Positions 1 through 6,461 of a stretch of DNA of 10,100 nucleotides are shown here, piece by piece. The position numbers and the translations under genes were made by a program. Source of the DNA: Deferribacteres bacterium (GTDB lineage Bacteria > Nitrospirota > Thermodesulfovibrionia > UBA6902); NCBI GenBank assembly GCA_030598625.1, contig JAUVPO010000043.1, forward strand, positions 1 to 10,100, written 5' to 3'. Numbering within the stretch: the stretch's first letter is position 1; each line of letters opens with the position of its first letter. The notes under the pieces are model-generated. The model did not search any database. It worked only from the letters and a program-made list of their open reading frames with translations, and had not been told where the DNA came from.

Positions 1-2
1 CT

Positions 3-995
3 AAGAAGATCAAACCCGATCTTATACTAATGGATATTAAATTAGCTGATCAAATAGATGGAATTGAGGCTGCTAGACAAATACGCTTAACAGATGATAT
101 TCCAGTTATTTATCTTTCAGCATATACAGATGAAATGCTATTTGAAGGCGCAAAAGATACAGAGTCATTTGGATATTTAAGTAAACCATTTGCAGATTAC
201 GACTTGATTAATACTATTGAAATGGCCCTTTTTAAGCATAGTGCTGAAAAGGCACTGAAAAAAAGCGAAGCAAAATATCGATTGCTATTTAATAACCTTA
301 TAAATCCAATAACTGTTTATGATTTAAACGGTAATATTTTACTTATTAACAATGCGGGTGCTAAGAACTTAGGTAGAAGCCCTGAAGAGTTACAAGGAAA
401 GTCACTATACGAAATTATTCCTGAAGCAAAGGATATTATTATTAAGAGAATCCATGAAATTATGGAATCGGAGCAAGGTACTGGTAACAGTGAAAGCCTG
501 ATAAAACTCCCATCAGGAGAAGAAAGATGGTTTTTATCAAATCATCAGCCTCTAAAAGATGAAAGCGGGAAGATATATGCTGTTCAGGTTATTTCATATG
601 ACATCACAGAGCGTAAGAAAATGGAGCATAAATTAATAAACGCCTCTAAAGAATGGGAAACAACATTTGACTCTATTAGTGATATGGTCTCAATTCATGA
701 TAAAGATTTTAATCTTGTTAGGGTGAATAAAGCTTTTTGTGATCTCCTTAAGAAAAAGAAAGAGGAGATTATTGGTAAAAAATGCTATGAAGTGCTGCAT
801 GAGAAAAACGAACCATGGCCTGAATGTCCTCATGAACAGGCAATGAAGGTTAAGGAACCGTTATCAAAAGAATTTTTTGAACCTAAATTGGGAATCTATC
901 TGCAAGTATCCACCTCGCCTATATTTGATGAAAATAGAGAGATTATCGGCACTGTTCATATTGCTAAAGATATCACAGACCGCAAAAAGACATAG
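3..995 (+). CDS. Receiver-PAS-PAS signalling protein, 5' partial, C-terminally truncated sensor kinase
   Basis: The gene starts before the window: the frame is open from base 3, and the codons before the ATG at 30 already encode the receiver lead-in PDLILMD, so that ATG is internal. The segment covers the second half of a response-regulator receiver domain: the phospho-acceptor Asp in LMDIKL (codon 33-35), DGIEAA, the conserved Ser/Thr in YLSAYTD, and the Lys in LSKPF. Two PAS domains follow, at roughly bases 265-630 and 640-990. Each ends in the usual linker (DITERKKM, DITDRKKT). The second PAS contains a Cys/His cluster (CYEVLH...ECPHEQ) common in this subtype. Such proteins normally continue into a HisKA_2 or HWE histidine kinase. 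Here translation stops at TAG 993-995, and the kinase is only a remnant downstream. The protein might still act as a phospho-receiver or PAS sensor, but signalling output through a kinase is lost. Base composition is clearly more AT-rich than the operon to the right. Confidence 0.85.
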   Translation, partial: KKIKPDLILMDIKLADQIDGIEAARQIRLTDDIPVIYLSAYTDEMLFEGAKDTESFGYLSKPFADYDLINTIEMALFKHSAEKALKKSEAKYRLLFNNLINPITVYDLNGNILLINNAGAKNLGRSPEELQGKSLYEIIPEAKDIIIKRIHEIMESEQGTGNSESLIKLPSGEERWFLSNHQPLKDESGKIYAVQVISYDITERKKMEHKLINASKEWETTFDSISDMVSIHDKDFNLVRVNKAFCDLLKKKKEEIIGKKCYEVLHEKNEPWPECPHEQAMKVKEPLSKEFFEPKLGIYLQVSTSPIFDENREIIGTVHIAKDITDRKKT

Positions 996-1148
996 AAGCG
1001 CATCAATAAATCACTCGAAGAAAAATAGTTGCTTCTGAAGAAGGTTTACCACCAGCTCAAAGATAATCTACAAGAAACTCATCATGTTTGGTATTTGTTG
1101 TATTGTTTATTACATAAGACCCCAAAAGCCGGACAAATACAATATTGA
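996..1148 (+). pseudogene. Remnant of histidine kinase linker and H-box
   Basis: Reading on in the same frame after the TAG at 993-995 gives KRINKSLEEK, a second TAG at 1026-1028, then LLLKKVYHQLKDNLQ and unrelated residues to TGA at 1146-1148. This matches the usual linker plus H-box of HisKA_2-type kinases, whose consensus is about SLEEKEVLLKEIHHRVKNNLQ. Both TAG codons sit where family members usually carry Glu, so single G-to-T changes (GAG to TAG) would explain them. The HH pair is YH here and RVKNN is QLKDN, also as expected of drift without selection. After about base 1074 the similarity ends, and no HATPase_c domain follows. I read this as a decayed 3' end belonging to the upstream receiver-PAS gene. 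Confidence 0.72.
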
Positions 1149-1253
1149 TGTGCTTAACTTAACGACAGTGCCATCTGTAGGGATTAAGCCTCTTTTCTGA
1201 TTACGCCCCGCCCTTCCACATACATCCATAAAAAGTCACCTGATAAAAATGTC

Positions 1254-1317
1254 AGTTACCCGCTGTCCGCCAAAAGTGTTAAATTCATTTTGCGACAAGC
1301 CGGGGACAGGAGTAACT
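1254..1317. repeat. 64-bp inverted-repeat (REP/MITE-like) element
   Basis: The left arm AGTTACCCGCTGTCC (1254-1268) pairs with the right arm GGACAGGAGTAACT (1304-1317). The reverse complement of the right arm is AGTTACTCCTGTCC, identical to the left arm except for a one-base gap and a mismatch in the middle. The arms enclose about 35 bases. GGGGACAG-containing palindromes of this kind resemble REP elements mobilised by RAYT/IS200-like transposases, but no transposase is in the window, so the class is inference. Confidence 0.5.
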
Positions 1318-1322
1318 ACTCA

Positions 1323-1355
1323 GGTTCACGGTTCAAAGGTTCACAGTTCACGGTT
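1323..1355 (+). repeat. Degenerate tandem 7-mer GGTTCAC
   Basis: The stretch reads as GGTTCAC, GGTTCAAA, GGTTCAC, AGTTCAC, GGTT. It sits immediately upstream of the Shine-Dalgarno and ATG of the truncated four-helix-bundle gene. An 11-base perfect reverse complement of its first part (1323-1333) is found at 1469-1479. From memory, GTTCACGG-type repeats often accompany orphan four-helix-bundle genes in environmental genomes, so these are probably the cassette's flanks. Confidence 0.7.
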
Positions 1356-1363
1356 GGAGAGCA

Positions 1364-1483
1364 ATGAAGATTGAACGATTTGAAGATATTGAGGCTTGGC
1401 AACTGGCACGCGAATTGACCAGGAAAGTGTACTGTCTGACAAAGAAGCCGGGATTTGCGAAGGTGACCAACCGTGAACCGTAA
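1364..1483 (+). pseudogene. Truncated four-helix-bundle protein (23S rRNA intervening-sequence protein family)
   Basis: A 39-codon ORF with a good Shine-Dalgarno (GGAGAG, 1356-1361) begins MKIERFEDIEAWQLARELT and continues through VYCLT to GFAK. This is the characteristic first helix of the S23/IVP four-helix-bundle family (PF05635, TIGR02436), usually about 115-125 residues. Similarity stops at codon 33. The remaining six codons are read through an inverted copy of the upstream GGTTCAC repeat before TAA. Helices 2-4 are missing, so a functional bundle is unlikely. The simplest explanation is an internal deletion that joined codon 33 to the 3' flanking repeat. Family members occur in 23S rRNA intervening sequences and as orphan genes; their function is not established. 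Confidence 0.75.
1469..1479. repeat. Inverted copy of GGTTCAC motif (3' cassette flank)
   Basis: AACCGTGAACC here is the exact reverse complement of GGTTCACGGTT at 1323-1333. The flanking bases (GGTGACC before, GTAAACC after) look like degenerate further units. With the upstream repeats it brackets the truncated four-helix-bundle ORF, giving a cassette of about 160 bp. A possible GTG start for the following glycosyltransferase (1473) falls inside this motif. Confidence 0.65.
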
Positions 1484-1505
1484 ACCTAACAACCTGAGCA
1501 GTCGC

Positions 1506-1510
1506 GGAAG
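1506..1510 (+). promoter_or_regulatory. Ribosome binding site deciding start at 1515
   Basis: GGAAG lies four bases before ATG 1515. The alternative in-frame GTG at 1473 lies in repeat sequence, has no obvious Shine-Dalgarno, and would add 14 residues unlike the family N-terminus. Confidence 0.45.
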
Positions 1511-1514
1511 CTAT

Positions 1515-2741
1515 ATGAATCGCCTTCGCAACTTACGAATCGTATTATACTCCCATGACACAATGGGACTCGGGCACTTCCGCCGCAACCTGCTCATTGC
1601 AAAGGCGCTTACATCATCTCATTTAAACCCTCAAATCCTCATGATATCCGGCGTCAAGGAAGCCGGACACTTTAAAGCGCCGCATAATGTAGATTGCCTT
1701 ACCCTCCCTTCATTGCACAAGGAAGACAACGGGCTTTACCGGTCACGACACCTGGGGATATCCCTTTCAGAGTTGATCGATCTTCGCGGCAGTTTAATCA
1801 AGACAGCGGTGCGCAAATTCGAGCCCGATATCTTCATCGCAGACAATGTGCCGCGCGGGGCCTGCGGCGAGCTTGATGAGACACTCGAATATCTTTATGC
1901 ACGGGGGAACTGCAGGCTTGTGCTTGGATTGCGCGAAATCATTGATGAACCCGCCGCAGTCCAGCGGGAATGGCTTTGCCGGGAATACGATTACACCATT
2001 AATAAATATTACGACAAAATATGGGTATATGGCGACGCGTCTGTATACGATACGGCAAAAGAATACAATTTATCGTCCGATATAACCGATAAAATCCTTT
2101 ATACCGGCTATCTGGGTCAACGACCGCGCCTGCAATCCGTAAACCGGACCGACAGTAATAATTTCTTTCCAGGTCATGAATTAACGGAAGGACCATTCGT
2201 CCTGTGTATGGTCGGCGGCGGGCAGGACGGGGCCAACATTGCAAAATCATTCATCATGGCCGGGCTGCCGGAAAAAACCAGAGGTATTGTTATTGCAGGC
2301 CCTTACATGAAGGCAAAAGATCAGGAGACCATTTTCAGGCTGGCAGCGGATAATTCAAATATGAGGGTCATTAATTTTTCCCCCGAGCCAATCAACCTGA
2401 TAAAGCAGGCGAGATGTGTTATTGCCATGGGGGGCTACAATACGGTCTGCGAAATCATGTCTTCAGGAAAAAGAGCTGTTATAGTGCCCAGGGTGAAACC
2501 ACGTAATGAACAACTCATCCGCGCGCAAAGATTAACCCGTCTCGGTTTGATTGACATGATCCATCCCGACCGCATGACGCCTTCAGCGCTTGCCGGGTGG
2601 ATAAATTACAACGTGGACCGTCCTGACCGGAAGTCGTTTAACCGGATTGACATGGATGGACTTTTGCTCCTGCCGGGGCTGGTCGAAGACCTTATCCGTG
2701 ATAAACGACATACGATTATAGAAAATTGCGGCCTTTCTTAA
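1515..2741 (+). CDS. MurG-like GT-B glycosyltransferase (COG4671 type), copy 1
   Basis: The 408-residue protein has the layout of predicted glycosyltransferases of COG4671, related to MurG/GT28. It opens with a beta strand and a glycine-rich loop, LRIVLYSHDTMGLGH (GLGH at residues 18-21), which in MurG-type enzymes faces the acceptor. The C-terminal Rossmann half carries GGGQDG (234-239) and MGGYNTVCE (305-313, Glu 313), followed by an Arg- and Gln-containing segment (RNEQLIRAQRL) that matches the nucleotide-sugar site of this superfamily. There is no signal peptide or membrane helix, so it probably acts on the cytoplasmic face of the inner membrane. It is the first gene of the operon and is followed after 57 bases by a paralogue. 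I chose ATG 1515 over GTG 1473 because the extra 14 codons are encoded by transposition-type repeats. Donor and acceptor cannot be told from the sequence. Confidence 0.88.
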   Translation: MNRLRNLRIVLYSHDTMGLGHFRRNLLIAKALTSSHLNPQILMISGVKEAGHFKAPHNVDCLTLPSLHKEDNGLYRSRHLGISLSELIDLRGSLIKTAVRKFEPDIFIADNVPRGACGELDETLEYLYARGNCRLVLGLREIIDEPAAVQREWLCREYDYTINKYYDKIWVYGDASVYDTAKEYNLSSDITDKILYTGYLGQRPRLQSVNRTDSNNFFPGHELTEGPFVLCMVGGGQDGANIAKSFIMAGLPEKTRGIVIAGPYMKAKDQETIFRLAADNSNMRVINFSPEPINLIKQARCVIAMGGYNTVCEIMSSGKRAVIVPRVKPRNEQLIRAQRLTRLGLIDMIHPDRMTPSALAGWINYNVDRPDRKSFNRIDMDGLLLLPGLVEDLIRDKRHTIIENCGLS

Positions 2742-2798
2742 GTTAGTTAATGAAAACGATAATTTTGTAAAAGCAAAAGCGGCTATATAAACACTGCC

Positions 2799-4085
2799 AT
2801 GAAATCAAAAAAAATCGCCAAAGGGAATCTTCGGAGTAAAAAGCCGGCCAGGAACATGCAAAGGCTCCGGATAGCATTATTTACCCACGATACATTCGGA
2901 CTCGGGCATGTAAGAAGGTCCCTTCATATTATCAGGGAGTTGGCCGTACGCCTGCCGGATGCCTCGCTTTTGCTCATCACCGGGTCACCGGCATTGCATG
3001 TTTTAAGAGATCTGCCTCCTAACGCGGACTATGTGAAAATCCCGACTGTAGTAAAGACAGGCTCTCACGGGTCGCTGCCGCCCCATTTGAAACTTTCCGT
3101 ACCGGAAACGACACTACTCCGGACCAGGATCATCAAAAAGGCCGTGACTGCTTTTTCTCCTGATATATTTATCGTGGATAATTTCCCCCTCGGTTCCCGG
3201 ACAGAGCTCCTGCCGGTGCTTCAGATGCTCAGACATTTGCCCGTAAAGACCATTCTTGGTCTCCGGGACATCCTTGACGCGCCGGATGCCGTTCAAACCG
3301 ACTGGAAACGTCATGGAATTTATGATGTCCTGGAACGTTATTATGATAAAATTCTTATTTATGGCTGTAAAAATATCTTTAATGCAGCCATCGGTTATAA
3401 GCTCTCCCCTTCGATTGCCGGCAAGATTCGGTACTGTGGTTACTTAACTGCAACCTCTCCATTGACACACAGACCCGATGAGATTCGGGCGGAGCTTGGA
3501 ATCAGGGGGCCGTTTGTAATGGCAACCGGCGGAGGAGGCGGGGACGCCTTCCCCGTACTCAACACATTTGTACAGGCATTACCGAAATTTCCGGATATTT
3601 ATTCCGTGATATTCACCGGTCCCCTCATGGGGGCCCCGGACCGGAAACGACTGCTGGACCGGATAAACGGCAATCCAAGGGTCATCGTCCGGGACTTTGT
3701 CCCTGATCTAAGGGGTTACATTAAAGCCGCCGACGTGGTCGTAAGCATGTGCGGTTACAACATGGCCGCGGAAATTATAGTACAAAGACCCAAAGCCATC
3801 GTCATTCCGAGGACATGGAAATATGGAGAGCATACTAAGAGGATGCGAACGGGTGAAGAAAGAGAACAGATTATGAGGGCGCACGCCCTGAGCCGTCTTG
3901 GTTTTGCTCATTATATTGAACCTGCCGATCTGTGCGCGGATGTACTGTCACAAAAGATTTCCGATCTTCTGCGCAGGCCTAAAAAAAGAGTCAAAACAGC
4001 AATCAACGTTCAGGGACTTGATTCGGCTGTCAATGAAATTATTCTTACCGCCCAGGGCAAGGGAACTACAAATGGCGCTAAATAA
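2799..4085 (+). CDS. MurG-like GT-B glycosyltransferase (COG4671 type), copy 2
   Basis: The 428-residue protein is a paralogue of the preceding gene, probably from an old tandem duplication. Matching landmarks are LRIALFTHDTFGLGH (GLGH at 34-37), a shared middle region ending in LERYYDKILIYG, a donor-site loop GGGGGD (244-249) and MCGYNMAAE (317-325). The usual GGYN is CGYN here, and the segment after the motif (RTWKYGEHTKRMRTGEEREQ) is about ten residues longer than in copy 1. This suggests a different donor or acceptor. No membrane segment is seen. The 57-base gap before it shows no terminator. ATG 2799 has no clear Shine-Dalgarno. Met 20 (2856) is preceded by AGGA at only two bases and would remove a lysine-rich leader, so the exact start is open. 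The 3' end overlaps the next gene by 14 bases. Confidence 0.87.
   Translation: MKSKKIAKGNLRSKKPARNMQRLRIALFTHDTFGLGHVRRSLHIIRELAVRLPDASLLLITGSPALHVLRDLPPNADYVKIPTVVKTGSHGSLPPHLKLSVPETTLLRTRIIKKAVTAFSPDIFIVDNFPLGSRTELLPVLQMLRHLPVKTILGLRDILDAPDAVQTDWKRHGIYDVLERYYDKILIYGCKNIFNAAIGYKLSPSIAGKIRYCGYLTATSPLTHRPDEIRAELGIRGPFVMATGGGGGDAFPVLNTFVQALPKFPDIYSVIFTGPLMGAPDRKRLLDRINGNPRVIVRDFVPDLRGYIKAADVVVSMCGYNMAAEIIVQRPKAIVIPRTWKYGEHTKRMRTGEEREQIMRAHALSRLGFAHYIEPADLCADVLSQKISDLLRRPKKRVKTAINVQGLDSAVNEIILTAQGKGTTNGAK
4059..4064 (+). promoter_or_regulatory. Ribosome binding site deciding start at 4072
   Basis: AAGGGA lies seven bases before ATG 4072, inside the end of the preceding gene. The frame is open much further upstream (an ATG at 3898), but that longer reading only shadows the preceding gene. 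The family N-terminus (VGYILKKFPVLSETFI) begins right after ATG 4072. Confidence 0.7.
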
Positions 4086-5289
4086 AACCGTCGGCTATAT
4101 TCTGAAAAAGTTTCCCGTCTTATCGGAAACCTTTATTTTAAATGAGCTACTTGAACTTGAATCCCTGGGGGTCCCTCTCCATATTTTTTCCTTAGAGAGA
4201 CCGAATGACCCGAGATTTCATGAGGACCTCCCTAAGCTTAAATCAAGCATATCATATGCGCCTGATTATTCAGATGTAAATTCCTTATGGAAACATATTA
4301 CACAAGCGGCAAATTATTACGGAAGCTCTTATAAGCGTACGTTGACGTATGTGCTTAAGTGCGGGAAACCAGGCCTTTTATGGAGGTTTTTCCAGTGTTG
4401 CTATATTGCAAACCTGGCAAAGCGGTTTCAGGTCGGTCATTTGCACGCCCACTTTGCAACACGGCCGGCGAGTGTCGCGTTTCTCACTTCAATGGTTACG
4501 GACATCCCATATAGTTTTAGCGCCCATGCAATGGATATATTCAAAAATCACCTTAACCTCAATTCACTGAGAAAAAAAATAAGAGAAGCCCGGTTCGTAG
4601 TAACCGTCAGCAACTACAATCAGACATACCTCTCGAAAATCAGCGGCGGAGAAACCGGGAATATCGTGAGGATTTATAACGGGATCAAACTCGAGCATTT
4701 TGCGCCTGACGGACCGACCGGCAGGCAGACTTTTACATTTCTCTGTGTAGCCCGTCTTGTTGAAAAAAAAGGCCATCGTATACTCATTGAAGCCTGCAAT
4801 ATATTACGCAATAAAGGACTAGACTTTGAATGCCGGCTTGTTGGAAAAGGAAAACTCAGATCACCTATCCATAAATTCATTAAAGAGAAAAAGCTCGGTG
4901 ATTACGTCAAACTTTTAGGACCGCACTCTCAGAATGAAGTAATAACCCGCTACCGTGAATCTCATGCTTATGTGCTGCCCTGCATTGTAGGTTCAGACGG
5001 TAACAGGGATGGGCTCCCTGTATCGATTGTCGAGGCCCTTGCCTCAGGCCTCCCGGTAATCACTACCCCTATGACCGGTAATACCGAAGTTGTCAATGAT
5101 GGACACAACGGACTGCTTGTTCCAGGCAATGATGCCGAAGCGCTTGCCGTCGCTATGCAGAAACTCATCCGGGATAAAGAGTTGTACCAACATCTTAAAA
5201 AAAATTCGACGGCCTCTGTTAAGTCTGATTTTGATATTCACAATACGATAAAAGCGCTGCGCGATCTGTTTGAGGAGACTTTTGCATGA
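4072..5289 (+). CDS. GT4-family glycosyltransferase, WcaL/AmsK-like
   Basis: The 405-residue GT-B enzyme resembles the GT4 branch that includes colanic-acid WcaL and amylovoran AmsK. It begins with the branch signature VGYILKKFPVLSETFI. It has the His-rich acceptor-side segment HLHAHFA (123-129) and SAHAMDIF (starting at 150), then NGI, ARLVEKKGH (227-235), and the C-terminal donor site DGLPVSIVEA (313-322). In the classic E-x7-E motif the first acidic residue is Asp 313 and the second Glu 321; Asp at the first position is common in this branch. There are no membrane helices, so a peripheral, cytoplasmic-face enzyme adding one sugar to a lipid-linked or free glycan is likely. It overlaps the previous gene by 14 bases and the next by ATGA, so its translation is probably coupled to both. 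The sugar transferred is unknown. Confidence 0.9.
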   Translation: MALNKTVGYILKKFPVLSETFILNELLELESLGVPLHIFSLERPNDPRFHEDLPKLKSSISYAPDYSDVNSLWKHITQAANYYGSSYKRTLTYVLKCGKPGLLWRFFQCCYIANLAKRFQVGHLHAHFATRPASVAFLTSMVTDIPYSFSAHAMDIFKNHLNLNSLRKKIREARFVVTVSNYNQTYLSKISGGETGNIVRIYNGIKLEHFAPDGPTGRQTFTFLCVARLVEKKGHRILIEACNILRNKGLDFECRLVGKGKLRSPIHKFIKEKKLGDYVKLLGPHSQNEVITRYRESHAYVLPCIVGSDGNRDGLPVSIVEALASGLPVITTPMTGNTEVVNDGHNGLLVPGNDAEALAVAMQKLIRDKELYQHLKKNSTASVKSDFDIHNTIKALRDLFEETFA

Positions 5290-6461
5290 GAATATGTTAC
5301 CTGTGCCAGGACATCGGTGTCCCACTGAACGGACACAAAGGCGCATCAGCTCATGTTCGGGGCTTTGTCCGCGCTCTAAAACTGTTGGGACATGATCTTT
5401 TGGTAGTCACTTCATCTTCGGATGGAGATTCAGGGATCGGTGTTCCGGTCGTTTCCGTACCCAGGCCTGCCTTACTAAAAGATATTCAGACACACGAACA
5501 TCAGAAAATGGTCCGGGCGCTGAGCCATCTATGTAACAATGTGGCAACCGAGCAGGTATTGAATGGGGTAAACGAATCCTTTCAACCCGAACTGATATAC
5601 GAACGATACAGTCCGTTTGCCGTGGCCGGAAGTATTTTTGCCCGACAGCATGGCATACGGCACATCCTGGAAGTAAATGCTCTTCTGTCCGATGAAGGGA
5701 AACGTTACCGCGGGCAAGCCCTCCAGGAGGCAAGCGAGTTCCTTGAGCAAACGGCCTTTGACAGGACTTCCCTGATTATAACCGTCAGCAGGGAGTTAAA
5801 AGAATCCCTGATTTCTCTCGGCATACCATCCGGGAAAATAGCAGATGTGCCTAATGGAGTCGAAGAGAGTTTTTTTTCACCGATAAATTCATCAATACGC
5901 GAAAAATTTCACAATAAAATAGTCATCGGTTTTGTCGGCAGCCTCAAACCATGGCATGCGGTCGATCTGCTGACCGATTCTTTTCGCATCCTGGCATGTG
6001 ATCCAGTCTATCACATGCTTGTTGTAGGTGACGGCACTATGATGAAGGATTTAAAGATCCTCAAAAAAGAATTTCCAGGCCGTGTCACATTAACAGGGAA
6101 TATAAATCATCATGATGTCCCTGAATATATTCATGCTATGGACATAGCCGTAGCTCCGTATCCCAATCTTGAAAAGTTTTATTTTTCACCTTTAAAAATA
6201 TTTGAATACATGGCTGCGGGAAAGGCCGTCATTGCCACCAGGGTAGGTCAGGTCGGGGAACTGATCCAGCATGGCAAAACCGGATGGCTCGTTCCCCCGA
6301 ACGATCCTCCCGCGTTCCTTGAAGCCATAAGGAAACTCTCACGGAACCGCGCGTTAAGGGAAAGGCTTGGACAGGAGGCCGCGGATAATGCCCTCGCTTA
6401 TCATACATGGAGAAAACGGGCTGCCCATATTTTAGATCTCTGCCTGAACGGAGTATCGTAA
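5286..6461 (+). CDS. GT4-family glycosyltransferase
   Basis: The 391-residue GT-B protein starts with an N-terminal Rossmann strand and a glycine-containing loop (NGHKGASAHVRG, 15-26) typical of GT4 enzymes. Further landmarks are LIYERYSPFAVAG, ITVSRELKE, VPNGVEE, the domain-linking strand IGFVGSLKPWH, VVGDG, and the donor site FSPLKIFEYMAAGKAV (SPLKIFEY at 301-308). Glu 307 is the second acid of the E-x7-E motif. The first position is not acidic, a variant seen in many SPLK-x-x-EY type family members. ATG 5286 overlaps the upstream stop as ATGA and has GAGGAG at 5272-5277, eight bases away. Its own stop overlaps the exporter start as TAATG. It differs clearly from the WcaL-like neighbour and probably makes a separate linkage. 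No signal peptide is seen; cytoplasmic or peripheral membrane. Confidence 0.9.
   Translation: MRICYLCQDIGVPLNGHKGASAHVRGFVRALKLLGHDLLVVTSSSDGDSGIGVPVVSVPRPALLKDIQTHEHQKMVRALSHLCNNVATEQVLNGVNESFQPELIYERYSPFAVAGSIFARQHGIRHILEVNALLSDEGKRYRGQALQEASEFLEQTAFDRTSLIITVSRELKESLISLGIPSGKIADVPNGVEESFFSPINSSIREKFHNKIVIGFVGSLKPWHAVDLLTDSFRILACDPVYHMLVVGDGTMMKDLKILKKEFPGRVTLTGNINHHDVPEYIHAMDIAVAPYPNLEKFYFSPLKIFEYMAAGKAVIATRVGQVGELIQHGKTGWLVPPNDPPAFLEAIRKLSRNRALRERLGQEAADNALAYHTWRKRAAHILDLCLNGVS
6450..6453 (+). promoter_or_regulatory. Ribosome binding site deciding start at 6461
   Basis: GGAG lies seven bases before ATG 6461, whose A is the last base of the preceding TAA. An earlier in-frame ATG (6407) would add 18 residues that are just the previous gene read in another frame. 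Confidence 0.65.

Larger units (their letters stand above)
1149..1514 (+). other. Intergenic scar region between sensor remnant and glycan operon
   Basis: No complete gene lies between the kinase remnant and the first glycosyltransferase. The stretch holds the inverted-repeat element (1254-1317), the GGTTCAC repeats (1323-1355), a truncated four-helix-bundle ORF (1364-1483) and an inverted motif copy (1469-1479). Bases 1149-1253 show nothing recognisable. I found no convincing sigma-70 promoter and no stem-loop plus T-run terminator, although the operon promoter should lie here or inside the repeats. Confidence 0.6.

Noticed and set aside
993..1028. Two in-frame TAG codons could be read through as pyrrolysine.
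   Set aside because: Even with read-through the frame ends at TGA 1146-1148 with no kinase catalytic domain, and the H-box is degraded. Simple decay explains the data better.
1290..1318. TTGCGA and TAACTA with a 17-base spacer as a sigma-70 promoter.
   Set aside because: The -10 match is poor and the segment lies inside the right arm of the inverted-repeat element.
2742..2798. Possible terminator or separate promoter in the 57-base gap.
   Set aside because: No stem-loop with a T-run and no convincing -35/-10 pair is visible.
3898..4071. An N-terminal extension of the WcaL-like glycosyltransferase from ATG 3898.
   Set aside because: It overlaps the preceding gene by nearly 190 bases and encodes no family sequence. 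ATG 4072 has a Shine-Dalgarno and starts right at the conserved N-terminus.
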